Assembly (NCBI RefSeq): GCF_004000785.1
Contig: NZ_BILX01000010.1
Location: 1-64,000, forward strand
DNA: 64,000 nucleotides
Direction: 5' to 3'
Source of the DNA: Paenibacillus ehimensis NBRC 15659
Lineage (GTDB): Bacteria; Bacillota; Bacilli; Paenibacillales; NBRC-103111
This document shows, one piece after another, positions 7,994-16,515 of this stretch. Position 1 is the first letter of the stretch. Every line of letters starts with the position of its first letter. The notes under the pieces are model-generated. The model had not been told where the DNA came from. It saw only the letters and a program-made list of their open reading frames with translations, and searched no databases. The position numbers were made by a program, and so were the translations under genes.

Positions 7994-9391
7994 GTGCATT
8001 CACTCGGGAATAAGCGCTCGGCGCTGCTTTTTCGGCTTCCGCTTGTCTTTTTACTCGCAGCGGCGCTTCTGTTGTCTGCGCTAACCATGTTCTTGCCTGC
8101 GGATACCGCAAGCGCCGATTCGCCGTCCTCGCCGCCGAAAGCCGCTCCGGTCGTCGTGATTCCGGTGCATCAAACGGTCGAAAACGGGCTGCAGACCTTT
8201 CTGCAGCGGGCGCTGCAGGAAGCGCAATCGATGGGCGCCTATTACGTCGTGCTGGACGTCGATACGTTGGGCGGCCGCGTCGATTCGGCGCAGGAAATCG
8301 GCCAATTGATCAAAAACAGCCCGGTTCCGACGATTGCTTACGTGCACGGCAAAGCCATCTCGGCCGGCAGCTACATTGCACTGAATGCGGGCAAAATCGC
8401 CATGGAGCCGGGTAGCTCGCTTGGCGCGGCTGCCGTTGTAGACGGAGCCGGTAATGAAATCGAAAGCGTCAAAGTAGTATCGTACTGGTCCGGACAGATG
8501 AAGGCCGCCGCGGAGCTGCGCGGAAGAAAGACGCAAATTGCCGAAGCGATGGTCGACAAAAACGTCGGCGTGTCCATGCCGGAAATCGGCCGAACCGTGC
8601 CTAAGGGCGAAATCCTGACGTTAACCGCGGAGGAAGCGCTTAAGGTCGGTTATGCGGAGAAGATGGCCGCCAGCCTGCAGGAGGTCGTTCAGTTTATCGG
8701 CGGGGAAGATCGTCCGCTTGTTACATTGGAGCCGAGCCTGGCGGAATCGTTCGCACGGTATGTGACCCAGCCTTGGGTGTCGATGCTGCTGCTGATCATC
8801 GGCATTGCCGGCATTGCCATCGAGCTGTTCGTTCCCGGCTTCGGGCTGCCCGGAATCATCGGCGTGCTTGGCTTCGGACTCTACTTTTTCGGGCACTATA
8901 TCGCCGGATTCGCAGGGTTCGAGGAGATCGCTCTGTTTATCGCCGGCATCCTGCTGCTGCTGATCGAGGTGTTCGTATCCAGCTTCGGGATTTTGGGCTT
9001 TCTGGGCGCTGCCTGCTTGATCAGCGGCGTCGTGCTCGCCGCCTACAACACGAAAGCGGCTGCGATGAACCTGGGCATTGCTTTCGTCATTGCGGCCGTC
9101 GTCGTCGCTATCGTCGTCAAATATTTTAAGCATCGCGGCGTCTGGAATCGGTTTGTCTTGCGGGAAAAGCTGACCGAAGAGAAAGGTTACGTCTCGGTAC
9201 CGTCCCGCAGCGACCTGCTAGGACAGACAGGCAAGGCGATTACGCCGCTTAGGCCAGCCGGGACTGCGCTGTTCGGCGACGAACGTGTCGATGTCGTCAC
9301 GGTGGGGGATTTTGTCGAAACCGGCCGAACCGTGAAAGTTACACATGTCGAAGGCGTTAGGGTCGTCGTAAAGGAAGTCAAGGAAGCCTAG
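7994..9391 (+). CDS. yqeZ: NfeD-family membrane serine protease-like protein (YqeZ)
   Basis: 465-residue membrane protein. An N-terminal signal/anchor (LPLVFLLAAALLLSALTMF) precedes a ClpP/SppA-fold protease domain: GGRVDSAQEI, then AISAGSYIALNA with the nucleophile Ser, and a Lys in SGQMKAAAELRG as the likely general base. Four to five transmembrane segments follow (about 770-1070 nt into the gene), then a C-terminal OB-like NfeD domain (GKAITPLRPAGTALFGDERV). GTG at 7994 is chosen because AGGAGG lies 7 nt upstream. NfeD proteins pair with SPFH/flotillin proteins, and floA follows 60 bp downstream, supporting a joint role in membrane-domain organisation. Confidence 0.9.
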   Translation: MHSLGNKRSALLFRLPLVFLLAAALLLSALTMFLPADTASADSPSSPPKAAPVVVIPVHQTVENGLQTFLQRALQEAQSMGAYYVVLDVDTLGGRVDSAQEIGQLIKNSPVPTIAYVHGKAISAGSYIALNAGKIAMEPGSSLGAAAVVDGAGNEIESVKVVSYWSGQMKAAAELRGRKTQIAEAMVDKNVGVSMPEIGRTVPKGEILTLTAEEALKVGYAEKMAASLQEVVQFIGGEDRPLVTLEPSLAESFARYVTQPWVSMLLLIIGIAGIAIELFVPGFGLPGIIGVLGFGLYFFGHYIAGFAGFEEIALFIAGILLLLIEVFVSSFGILGFLGAACLISGVVLAAYNTKAAAMNLGIAFVIAAVVVAIVVKYFKHRGVWNRFVLREKLTEEKGYVSVPSRSDLLGQTGKAITPLRPAGTALFGDERVDVVTVGDFVETGRTVKVTHVEGVRVVVKEVKEA

Positions 9392-9451
9392 GCCGAACGC
9401 GCCTTGCCGGAATCCGGCGATAGACTTACAACACAAGGAGGAAGTTGTACG

Positions 9452-10444
9452 ATGGATACATCCCTTATTTCAATTTTCTTGCTGGCAGCCGTCGCGATCA
9501 TCGCGCTGTCCGTATTTTTTACGTTTGTCCCGGTTATGCTGTGGATTTCCGCACTGGCGTCCGGGGTGCGGATCGGCATCATTACGCTTGTAGCGATGCG
9601 GCTGCGCCGGGTCATCCCGAGCCGGATCGTCAATCCGATGATCAAGGCGACCAAGGCCGGTTTGGATCTAACCATTAATCAGCTGGAGAGCCATTTCTTG
9701 GCCGGCGGTAATGTGGACCGTGTGGTCAATGCGCTCATTGCGGCGCACCGCGCCAACATTCACTTGGAATTCGAGCGTGCGGCGGCGATCGATCTGGCCG
9801 GCCGCGACGTGCTTCAGGCCGTACAGATGAGCGTTAACCCGCGAGTGATCGAGACGCCGGTCGTCTCTGCCGTCGCCAAAGACGGGATCGAAGTGAAGGT
9901 TATCGCACGGGTGACGGTGCGCACCAACCTCGACCGGCTGGTCGGGGGCGCAGGGGAAGAAACGATCATCGCCCGCGTCGGCGAAGGGATCGTCACCACG
10001 GTAGGCTCCAGCAACTCCCATAAGGACGTGCTCGAAAACCCGGATATGATTTCCCGGACGGTATTGGGCAAAGGGCTGGACGCCGGTACGGCGTTTGAGA
10101 TTTTGTCCATCGATATTGCGGATGTGGACGTAGGCAAAAACATCGGGGCGCATCTGCAAACGGAGCAAGCGGAAGCCGACAAGCGGATTGCGCAGGCAAA
10201 GGCGGAGGAGCGCCGCGCGATGGCGGTCGCCCAAGAGCAGGAGATGAAAGCGAAGGTCGTCGAGATGAAAGCGAAGGTCGTCGAAGCCGAATCCGAAGTG
10301 CCGCTCGCCATGGCGGAAGCGCTGCGCGAGGGCAAGCTCGGCGTCATGGATTACATGAACCTCAAGAACATCGACGCGGACACGCAAATGCGCTCCACCC
10401 TCGGCAAAATGAACGATCCCGGCAAAGACGGAGACAATGCCTGA
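9452..10444 (+). CDS. floA: Flotillin-like protein FloA
   Basis: 330-residue SPFH-type membrane scaffold that organises functional membrane microdomains. Residues 1-45 are an N-terminal membrane hairpin, followed by the flotillin-like domain ([40 protein letters not shown]) and a Glu/Ala/Lys-rich coiled coil containing the conserved [20 protein letters not shown] and [20 protein letters not shown]. The start at 9452 follows ACAAGGAGGAAG and gives the family's usual length. It lies in an apparent operon behind the NfeD gene. A perfect tandem duplication of 21 bp lies inside the coiled-coil region (10241-10282). Confidence 0.95.
   Translation: MDTSLISIFLLAAVAIIALSVFFTFVPVMLWISALASGVRIGIITLVAMRLRRVIPSRIVNPMIKATKAGLDLTINQLESHFLAGGNVDRVVNALIAAHRANIHLEFERAAAIDLAGRDVLQAVQMSVNPRVIETPVVSAVAKDGIEVKVIARVTVRTNLDRLVGGAGEETIIARVGEGIVTTVGSSNSHKDVLENPDMISRTVLGKGLDAGTAFEILSIDIADVDVGKNIGAHLQTEQAEADKRIAQAKAEERRAMAVAQEQEMKAKVVEMKAKVVEAESEVPLAMAEALREGKLGVMDYMNLKNIDADTQMRSTLGKMNDPGKDGDNA
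10241..10282 (+). repeat. Perfect 21-bp tandem duplication within floA
   Basis: Two identical in-frame copies of GAGATGAAAGCGAAGGTCGTC (10241-10261, 10262-10282) encode EMKAKVV twice. The frame is preserved. Confidence 0.95.
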
Positions 10445-10477
10445 TAGCCCCATCCGGGCGGAAAGGCGGGATAACCG

Positions 10478-10981
10478 ATGCGCACCATTATCGATCTGAT
10501 ATTGAGCAACTGGTTTATTGTCGTTATCGCGTATATCGTGCTTAGCGGCATCGTGAGAAAATTAAGGACCGGCGGCCAGGGCGGGCGAGGCGTGCCGCGG
10601 CCGCAGGGAAGGGCGCCCAAAGGCGGTATGCCGCCCTTCGGCGGCGACGGCTCCGGCTGGCCGGGATCGGCGAACCCGATGCCCAAGGCGAAGCCGGTTC
10701 AAGCGCGGCCGGCTGATTCGGGCGGTGCCCGTCCGCAGCTGGTCGAAATGGGCGGCCGTCGGTCGCAGCCGACGCCTCTGCCCGAGGATGCCGCTGTGGC
10801 TGCACCGGCAGCTGAGCGCCCATCTGCGGCCGCAGCGGCGCCTTCTTCCGCCGAGCCGCCGGGCTCCGGCGAAAGCGCAGCCGCAGCCTTCGGCAGCCTG
10901 ACGCCGCAGGATGCCGCGCGCGGCGTGCTGTGGGCCGAGATTCTCGGCCCTCCGCGGGCGAAACACCCCTTTCGGCGCTAA
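10478..10981 (+). CDS. Membrane-anchored Pro/Ala/Gly-rich protein, flotillin-operon position
   Basis: 167-residue protein with one N-terminal transmembrane segment (LILSNWFIVVIAYIVLSGIV). A long low-complexity region rich in Gly, Pro and Ala follows, with a compact C-terminal motif DAARGVLWAEILGPPRAKHPF. It lies 33 bp after floA and just before a terminator, the position of yqfB in B. subtilis, but it is twice as long and not recognisably homologous. The retained C-terminal motif suggests a peptide that docks onto a partner, perhaps FloA or NfeD; this is inference. The start site (AAAGGCGGG upstream) is moderate. Confidence 0.7.
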   Translation: MRTIIDLILSNWFIVVIAYIVLSGIVRKLRTGGQGGRGVPRPQGRAPKGGMPPFGGDGSGWPGSANPMPKAKPVQARPADSGGARPQLVEMGGRRSQPTPLPEDAAVAAPAAERPSAAAAAPSSAEPPGSGESAAAAFGSLTPQDAARGVLWAEILGPPRAKHPFRR

Positions 10982-11001
10982 TGTCTTATCGGGTTCAAGC
11001 A

Positions 11002-11051
11002 AGCGCCTCCTTTCGATTCCCGCAGCGGGATTCGATAGGAGGCGCTTTTTT
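11002..11051 (+). terminator. Terminator of the nfeD-floA operon
   Basis: Ten-bp stem AGCGCCTCCT (11002-11011) / AGGAGGCGCT (11037-11046), with an inner TCCCGC/GCGGGA stem, followed by T6. Confidence 0.9.
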
Positions 11052-11058
11052 GCGTAGT

Positions 11059-11112
11059 TAAGACTTTTGTAAGACTTGCGTAAGCCGCCGTTCAGAGCCT
11101 TTTTTTTATAAT
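11059..11112 (+). promoter_or_regulatory. Three 11-bp-spaced TAAG repeats and a -10 box ahead of the ABC transporter cassette
   Basis: TAAG occurs at 11059-11062, 11070-11073 and 11081-11084, exactly one helical turn apart. The last two repeats are ACTTTTGTAAG and ACTTGCGTAAG (9 of 11 identical). A TATAAT follows at 11107-11112 without a good -35. Direct repeats of 11 bp ahead of a -10 are typical OmpR-family activator sites, and an OmpR-type regulator is encoded in the same cassette (14421-15149). Confidence 0.5.
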
Positions 11113-11176
11113 AAAGCTTGTAAGGACGTCCGGCGAGCCTTACAATCATCCGAAAGAGGAAGGGAGCGGCATAGGG

Positions 11177-12091
11177 ATGATCATACGGACGAACCGGCTG
11201 GGGAAACGGTACGGCCCGCGGGCGGAGTGGGCGGTTCAAGAGGTTGGGCTGTCGGTGAGAGCGGGGGAAATCTACGGGTTTCTCGGACAGAATGGAGCCG
11301 GGAAAACGACGACGCTGCGCATGATCATGGGACTGATCGCACCGACGGAGGGTAACGTGGAGCTATTTGGACGCCCGGCCGGCAGGGGCCGCGATTTTTA
11401 TGCCCGTATCGGCTACGTGCCGGACGTTCCGGGCTTTTACCCCCAGCTTACGGTAGAAGAGCATCTGCGAATGCATGGTAAGCTGATCGGTTATGCCGGG
11501 AAGGACCGGACGGAGGAAACGATCCGGCGGCTGTCCTTATGGGAGATGCGCGCGACGAAAGCCGGCCGGCTGTCGCATGGCGCGAGACAGCGTCTGAGTT
11601 TGGCCAAAGCGTTGGTGCATACGCCGGAGCTGCTTATATTGGACGAGCCGACGAACGGGGTCGATCCGGCCGGGATCGAACAGCTTCGCCAGCTGCTGCT
11701 CGATTTGGCGAAGCAGCACGGTGTCACCATCCTGCTATCCAGCCATCTGCTTGGCGAGGTGCAGCAGATCGCCGATCGCGTGGGTATTTTGCACCGGGGC
11801 AGGCTGCTGGCGGAAAGCGGACTGGCTGCGCTTGAGCAGCAGCTTAAAAGCTGCATCGACCTACGCGTGAGCGACGTGCGCAAGGCGGTCGTGCTGCTTG
11901 AACAGCGGCTGGAGCTAAACGATTACGAGGTTCGGGAACCGGACGGTCTGATCGTTCACGTGCCTGCGGACAAGGCGGCAGGAATCGCCCGCACGTTAAT
12001 CGGTCACGGGATCGACCTGCACGAAATGAACGTCCGGCAGGGGACGCTTGAAGATTACTATTTACGGTTGATCGGAGGAGAAGCGCAGTGA
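11177..12091 (+). CDS. ABC transporter ATP-binding protein (BcrA-like)
   Basis: 304-residue ATPase of an ABC-2 type exporter. Walker A GQNGAGKTT (about residues 38-46), Q-loop, a variant signature LSHGARQRLSLAKAL (LSHGA in place of the usual LSGGQ), Walker B LLILDEPTNGVDP and the switch His in LLSSHLLGEVQ are all present. A C-terminal regulatory tail follows, as in bacitracin-type transporters. Its stop overlaps the permease start (GTGA), indicating translational coupling. Neighbouring hydrolase, response regulator and kinase genes suggest a cell-wall stress or antibiotic-resistance export system; the substrate is not determinable. Confidence 0.9.
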   Translation: MIIRTNRLGKRYGPRAEWAVQEVGLSVRAGEIYGFLGQNGAGKTTTLRMIMGLIAPTEGNVELFGRPAGRGRDFYARIGYVPDVPGFYPQLTVEEHLRMHGKLIGYAGKDRTEETIRRLSLWEMRATKAGRLSHGARQRLSLAKALVHTPELLILDEPTNGVDPAGIEQLRQLLLDLAKQHGVTILLSSHLLGEVQQIADRVGILHRGRLLAESGLAALEQQLKSCIDLRVSDVRKAVVLLEQRLELNDYEVREPDGLIVHVPADKAAGIARTLIGHGIDLHEMNVRQGTLEDYYLRLIGGEAQ

Positions 12092-12846
12092 TCCGCATGC
12101 TGGCTGCCGAGTGGATGAAATTAAAGCGAACGAGAGGATTTTGGCTGCTGGTGCTGGCTGTTTGTTCGCTGCACTTGCTGGAGCTTTTCTCGATTCTGAA
12201 TCAGACGTCGCCGGGCCGGTTGACCTGGGACTGGACGTTCTATATTCATTACAAGTCCATGACGGTGGGACTGTTCCCCGTCATGAATGCCTTGCTGATC
12301 GGTTATTTGATTGCCGCAGAATTTCAGCAAAACACAATCAGCGGCATGCTCGCCTATCCGCTGTCCCGCAGTTCGTTTCTACTGGCCAAATATGCGATAG
12401 CCGTGCCGGTATTGGCCGGGCTGCTCGCGCTCGATCTGCTCTTGAAGGGGGCGGCGGGATGGATCGTCGGCTTCGAGCCGATGACGGCGGCGCAATGGGG
12501 GAAATATGCGTGGTGCTCGGTTTTGCTGCTGCTGACATCCATTGCGTTTTTTCCGCTAAACGCTTGCTTGAGCCTGTATTTCCGCAGTTATATCCCGAAT
12601 ATCGTATTGGGGGTCATGATCATCGTTTGCTGCGAAGCGGTGTGGGACCGGCTCGATTACAGCGCACGGTTTCCCTGGACCTTTCCCGCCGTCGTCATCG
12701 GCGATTATATCGGTATCCCCAAGCGGCTCGTCGGGAGCCCCGAACTGCTCTCGGGCGCGCTTCTTCTGACGGCAGTTTTCACGATATTCCTTATTTTATC
12801 TTTCGTACAAATTCGCAGACAAGACATCCGGCCGCATGGCGGCTGA
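12088..12846 (+). CDS. ABC-2 type transporter permease
   Basis: 252-residue integral membrane protein with about six transmembrane helices (for example FWLLVLAVCSLHLLELF, YAIAVPVLAGLLALDLLL, VLLLLTSIAFFPLNACL, LLTAVFTIFLILSFVQI) and no export signal. It starts with GTG overlapping the ATPase stop, with GGAGGAG upstream. The topology and the MIRMLAAEWMKLKRTRGFW beginning are typical of BcrB/YhaP-like exporter permeases (ABC-2 superfamily). It forms the membrane part of the transporter with the preceding ATPase. Confidence 0.88.
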   Translation: MIRMLAAEWMKLKRTRGFWLLVLAVCSLHLLELFSILNQTSPGRLTWDWTFYIHYKSMTVGLFPVMNALLIGYLIAAEFQQNTISGMLAYPLSRSSFLLAKYAIAVPVLAGLLALDLLLKGAAGWIVGFEPMTAAQWGKYAWCSVLLLLTSIAFFPLNACLSLYFRSYIPNIVLGVMIIVCCEAVWDRLDYSARFPWTFPAVVIGDYIGIPKRLVGSPELLSGALLLTAVFTIFLILSFVQIRRQDIRPHGG

Positions 12847-12862
12847 CAAGGAGATTGACGAT

Positions 12863-14371
12863 ATGGCCAACCGGTACAGACAACGTATTGCATGTATGCT
12901 TGCTTTATTTCTATCCGTCGCGGCGGCAACGCCGGGGGGAGAGGTATGGGCGGAAGCCGAAGCCGTCCGGTTGAAAATGAACGGAACCGCCATCAAGCTG
13001 GAGCACTCCCCGTTCAAAGACGGCGAACATCTCTTTATTCCTTTGCGCGGCGTATTCGAGTCGTTAAAAGGGACGAAGGTCGGTTGGGACGAAGCGACGC
13101 GCAGCGCAACGGCGGAAATGAAAGACAAAAGCGTCGCGATCCGCATCCAAGTGACGATCGGAAGCCGGGAGGCCGAGATTAACGGAAACAAGGTGGAGCT
13201 GGAGCAGCCGGTACGCCTGGTCGACGGAGCTACGATGGTTCCTGTCCGAAAGCTGAACGAAGCGATCGGCAACCGGGTGGAGTGGGAGGAAGAGACGCAG
13301 ACGATCCATCTGATCCGCAACGGTCTGGGGCGCCGCATTGCGAATCCCGAGGCGGGTGCGCAGACCGAAGGCGGCGGCGCGGTTTCTGTGGACGGAAAGG
13401 CCGGATCGAAGCCGGGAGCTGCCGTAGGTTCGGAAGGCGTCGTAACTGCCGCTGCAGCGGCTGCGGACCGTTATCTTCAAGAAGCGGGCTTCAACGGAAC
13501 GGCTCTCGTCGCCCGGAAGGGCGAATTGCTGCTGGAGCGCGGATACGGCCAAGAACGGCCGGGGAAAAGCAACGGACCGGACACCCGCTTCCGCTTGATG
13601 TCGCTGACCAAGGGAATGACGGCCACGGCCATCCTGCGGCTGGAGGAGCAGGGCCTGCTTAACACTTCCGATTCCATTCAAACGTACGTTCCCGGATTGC
13701 CGCAAGGCGATAAAATAACGATCCGCCATCTGCTCTCGCATACGTCCGGGCTCCCCCGCGAATATCCGAGAACGCCGGACGCCACCCTCGAACAAACGCT
13801 GGACGCCATCCGCAAGAGCGAGCCGCTGTTTGAACCGGGTAAGAAGTTTTCCTACAGCAACGCCGGTTATGTCGTCCTGGCGGCCGTCATCGAGAAGGTG
13901 ACCGGGAAAAGCTACGGCGACTATGTCCGCAGCACCCTGTTTGCGCCGCTCGGGATGGAGCGTTCGGGACAGTCCTCGCCGGCTTACGATGCGGAGCATT
14001 TGGCGGCCGGATACTGGCTGGAAGGCGGCAAGCTGAAGCCCGAGACCTATCACGTGTCGCAGCCGGGAGCGGGCGACTTGTACTCAACGGTTCGGGATCT
14101 GTACGTCTGGGACCGGGCGCTTTATACGGAACGTCTGTTGAAGCCGGAGAGCGTCGGGCGGTTGTTTGCTCCGAATCTCGGCGGCTACGGGTACGGCTGG
14201 TACGTGAAAGAACCGCAAACCGCCTATCATACCGGCTCGGGCAGCGGCTTTTCCACGATGTTTTACCGGAAGCTTGACGAAGAGCTGGTCGTTATTTTGC
14301 TGAGCAACGTCACCGAAGCCGATGTGAAAGGCATGACGCAAAAGATACTGACCCTCCTGCCGCAGTCGTGA
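12863..14371 (+). CDS. Secreted beta-lactamase/penicillin-binding-like serine hydrolase with N-terminal stalk domain
   Basis: 502 residues. The signal peptide (ACMLALFLSVAAATPGGEVWA) precedes a copper-amine-oxidase-N type unit (about residues 35-150, with FIPLRGVFESLKG and MVPVRKLNEAIG) and a low-complexity linker. A class C beta-lactamase-like domain follows: SLTK (nucleophile Ser and Lys), YSNAGY (the YxN motif) and HTGSGSG near the end (HxG motif in place of KTG). Such proteins act on D-amino-acid peptides or esters outside the cell. The ATG at 12863 is chosen for AAGGAG 9 nt upstream. It follows the ABC permease by 16 bp, so it is probably co-transcribed with it. Confidence 0.88.
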   Translation: MANRYRQRIACMLALFLSVAAATPGGEVWAEAEAVRLKMNGTAIKLEHSPFKDGEHLFIPLRGVFESLKGTKVGWDEATRSATAEMKDKSVAIRIQVTIGSREAEINGNKVELEQPVRLVDGATMVPVRKLNEAIGNRVEWEEETQTIHLIRNGLGRRIANPEAGAQTEGGGAVSVDGKAGSKPGAAVGSEGVVTAAAAAADRYLQEAGFNGTALVARKGELLLERGYGQERPGKSNGPDTRFRLMSLTKGMTATAILRLEEQGLLNTSDSIQTYVPGLPQGDKITIRHLLSHTSGLPREYPRTPDATLEQTLDAIRKSEPLFEPGKKFSYSNAGYVVLAAVIEKVTGKSYGDYVRSTLFAPLGMERSGQSSPAYDAEHLAAGYWLEGGKLKPETYHVSQPGAGDLYSTVRDLYVWDRALYTERLLKPESVGRLFAPNLGGYGYGWYVKEPQTAYHTGSGSGFSTMFYRKLDEELVVILLSNVTEADVKGMTQKILTLLPQS

Positions 14372-14420
14372 TAAAATAGCATCGGTTCTATTATCGACAG
14401 ACAGAGCAGGTGAGCGGCGA

Positions 14421-15149
14421 ATGGCGGGAACCCGCGGATTCATTCTTATTGTGGAAGACGATGACGATTTGCGGCATTTGATGAAAACCTATTTGCTGCG
14501 GGAAGGCTATGACGTATGTACCGCCGAGGATGGGGAGCAGGCCAAGGAGGCACTGGGCCAAAAGACGTTTCAGTTAGCCGTGCTTGATTTGATGCTGCCT
14601 CAATCGGACGGATTGGAGGTGCTGAGATACATAAGGGAGAAGGGGAATACTCCTGTTTTGATCGTATCCTCCAAAAGCGACGAGGTAGACAAAATCGTCG
14701 GTTTGCGGATGGGGGCCGACGATTATTTGACCAAGCCGTTCGGACTCGGCGAATTTACCGCCCGGGTGCAGGCGCTGCTGCGGCGTTTTTTGGAGCTGAA
14801 CCGCCCGGCCGCCGCCGGATCGTCCGCGCTTGTCCACGGGCCGATAACGATCGATCCCGATACGAGGGAAGCGCAGGTTAACGGCGAGCCGGTCGAGCTG
14901 ACCGCCAAAGAATTCGACCTGCTGAAGGTGCTCATGCAAAATCCGAACCGCGTATTCTCAAAAGCGCAGCTGTTTCGCAGCGTGTGGCAGCAGGATTATA
15001 TGTTCGACGAAAATACGATCATGGTCCATATCCGGCGGCTGCGGGCAAAAATCGAGCCGAATCCTTCCGAGCCCGTATGGATTCAAACGGTCTGGGGCAT
15101 CGGCTACAAGCTGGGGAAAGCGGGGGATTCGCCATCTTCGTTCTCCTGA
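14421..15149 (+). CDS. OmpR-family response regulator
   Basis: 242 residues. The receiver domain has acidic EDDDD near residue 12, phospho-acceptor Asp56 in AVLDLMLP, Ser in VSSKS and Lys in LTKPFG. A C-terminal winged helix carries ELTAKEFDLLKVLMQNP, VHIRRLRAKIE and the final VWGIGYKL. The partner kinase overlaps its 3' end, so the two are coupled. Together with the transporter and hydrolase genes upstream it forms a sensing and defence cassette. The 11-bp repeats at 11059-11084 are a candidate target. Confidence 0.93.
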   Translation: MAGTRGFILIVEDDDDLRHLMKTYLLREGYDVCTAEDGEQAKEALGQKTFQLAVLDLMLPQSDGLEVLRYIREKGNTPVLIVSSKSDEVDKIVGLRMGADDYLTKPFGLGEFTARVQALLRRFLELNRPAAAGSSALVHGPITIDPDTREAQVNGEPVELTAKEFDLLKVLMQNPNRVFSKAQLFRSVWQQDYMFDENTIMVHIRRLRAKIEPNPSEPVWIQTVWGIGYKLGKAGDSPSSFS

Positions 15150-16060
15150 TTCTTTTGCTTGCTGCGGCCTTGGTCCTGCTAATCAGGCTGCTGCGTCTCA
15201 AGCGGCAGCTTTCGCGGATGAGCCGCGCGGTCGGAACGTTTCTCGAGAGCGGGGATCCGGGCGGCATCCGGCTTCCCGTCTATCATAACGAATCCCGAGA
15301 GTTGAGCGCCGGCCTGAACGAATGGGCGCTTCGATGGAAGGCGCTTAGCGTCCGCACGCAGCACTTGGACGAATCGCGCAAACGCATGCTTTCCAATCTG
15401 GCCCACGATTTCCAGACGCCGCTTGCAGCCATGCTCGGCTATGTGGAGGCGGTACGCGACGACCCGCAGCTGACGGACGCCGAAAGGCGAGCTTATTTAG
15501 AAATAGCGGCGCGCAAAGGAGAGGAGCTTTCCCGGATGTTCCGGGACTTTTTCGAGCTGTCCAAGCTGGAAGCCGACGATACGCCGGTGCGGCTCGAACG
15601 GGTGGTTTTGAACGAGACGGTGCCGGACTGGCTGCTGACGTTTCATCAAGAGCTGGAAAAGCTGGGGCTGGAGCCTGTTCTGGACCTGCCCGACGCCCCG
15701 GTGGCGGTATGGGCGGATGCACGGCTGCTGGAGCGGGTCGTCAACAATCTGCTGATCAACGCGCTGAGATACGGGAGGTCCGGGGGTGTTATCGGCTTCT
15801 CCGTCGTCCCGGCGGCCGACGTATGCACCCTCACCGTATGGGACCGGGGGCCGGGCATTGCGGCAGGCGATCTGCCGTTTGTCTTCGACCGGTTATATAC
15901 CGGCGAAGGCTCCAGAAACCGCAAGCTGAGCGGCAGCGGTCTGGGGCTTGCGATCGCCAAACGGCTCGTGGAGCGGCAGCGGGGAAGAATCGAGGTATGC
16001 TCCGTGCCCGGCGAAAGAACGGAGTTTAAGGTCATCCTGCCGCTTGCCGGCACCCAGTAA
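15077..16060 (+). CDS. Sensor histidine kinase
   Basis: About 327 residues. One transmembrane segment lies near the N-terminus (FAIFVLLILLLAAALVLLIRLL) with almost no extracellular part, so the signal is probably sensed in the membrane or through the transporter. A linker precedes the H-box NLAHDFQTPLAAMLGY, the N-box NNLLINALRYG, G1 DRGPGI and G2 GSGLGLAIAK. The start is uncertain. The ATG at 15077 overlaps the regulator gene by 73 bp and lacks a strong Shine-Dalgarno; the frame is open further upstream, and a TTG closer to the helix would shorten the protein. The intramembrane-sensing layout resembles kinases paired with peptide-antibiotic exporters. Confidence 0.88.
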   Translation: MDSNGLGHRLQAGESGGFAIFVLLILLLAAALVLLIRLLRLKRQLSRMSRAVGTFLESGDPGGIRLPVYHNESRELSAGLNEWALRWKALSVRTQHLDESRKRMLSNLAHDFQTPLAAMLGYVEAVRDDPQLTDAERRAYLEIAARKGEELSRMFRDFFELSKLEADDTPVRLERVVLNETVPDWLLTFHQELEKLGLEPVLDLPDAPVAVWADARLLERVVNNLLINALRYGRSGGVIGFSVVPAADVCTLTVWDRGPGIAAGDLPFVFDRLYTGEGSRNRKLSGSGLGLAIAKRLVERQRGRIEVCSVPGERTEFKVILPLAGTQ

Positions 16061-16070
16061 TCATTTCATG

Positions 16071-16111
16071 AGACGGTTTCTTTTCCGGGGTGGAAAGGGA
16101 CCGTCTTTTTC
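16071..16111 (+). terminator. Terminator after the histidine kinase
   Basis: AGACGGT (16071-16077) pairs with ACCGTCT (16100-16106), with an inner TTTCC/GGAAA stem, followed by a T-run. Confidence 0.85.
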
Positions 16112-16144
16112 GTTTGTCCGCGCCCCGGGCTCTCGTCTTACGTC

Positions 16145-16170
16145 ATATTTTCCAATCCCGGGCATAAGGT
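16145..16170 (+). promoter_or_regulatory. Candidate sigma-E promoter for yqfC-yqfD
   Basis: ATATT (16145-16149), 13-bp spacer, CATAAGGT (16163-16170). This is close to the sigma-E pattern (ATATT / CATACAnT), with a slightly short spacer. It lies 46 bp upstream of yqfC; yqfC-yqfD are mother-cell sporulation genes in B. subtilis. Confidence 0.45.
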
Positions 16171-16215
16171 GTAAATAGCCGTGTTATGCTTTTTGGACTG
16201 CGGAGGAGGTTGCCT

Positions 16216-16494
16216 ATGCGAAAGCTGACCCGCCGATTCAATCAATTTACCGCCAAATTACTCGACCTGCCGCAGGATGTCGTGATGGACTTGCCCCGTA
16301 TGACTATGATCGGGAACCGGCAGCTTTATATCGAAAATCACCGCGGCGTACTGCATTTTTCCAACGAGGTGCTCAAGCTGGCGCTGACCGCAGGGCGGGT
16401 GGAGGTGTACGGCTCGGAGCTGGTTATCCGAGCCATCTTGACGGAAGAAGTGTTCATCGAAGGCATGATCCGCGATATCAAATATATTCCGTAG
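16216..16494 (+). CDS. yqfC: Sporulation protein YqfC
   Basis: 92-residue small protein of the YabP/YqfC family, produced in the mother cell during sporulation. The fold signature is MTMIGNRQLYIENHRGVLHFS, then VEVYGSELVI and the C-terminal FIEGMIRDIKYI. The ATG at 16216 is chosen because GGAGGAGG precedes it and the protein then has the family's usual length. It sits 21 bp before yqfD, a conserved pair. Confidence 0.93.
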   Translation: MRKLTRRFNQFTAKLLDLPQDVVMDLPRMTMIGNRQLYIENHRGVLHFSNEVLKLALTAGRVEVYGSELVIRAILTEEVFIEGMIRDIKYIP

Positions 16495-16515
16495 CCCGGA
16501 AAGGAGAAGTCGATC

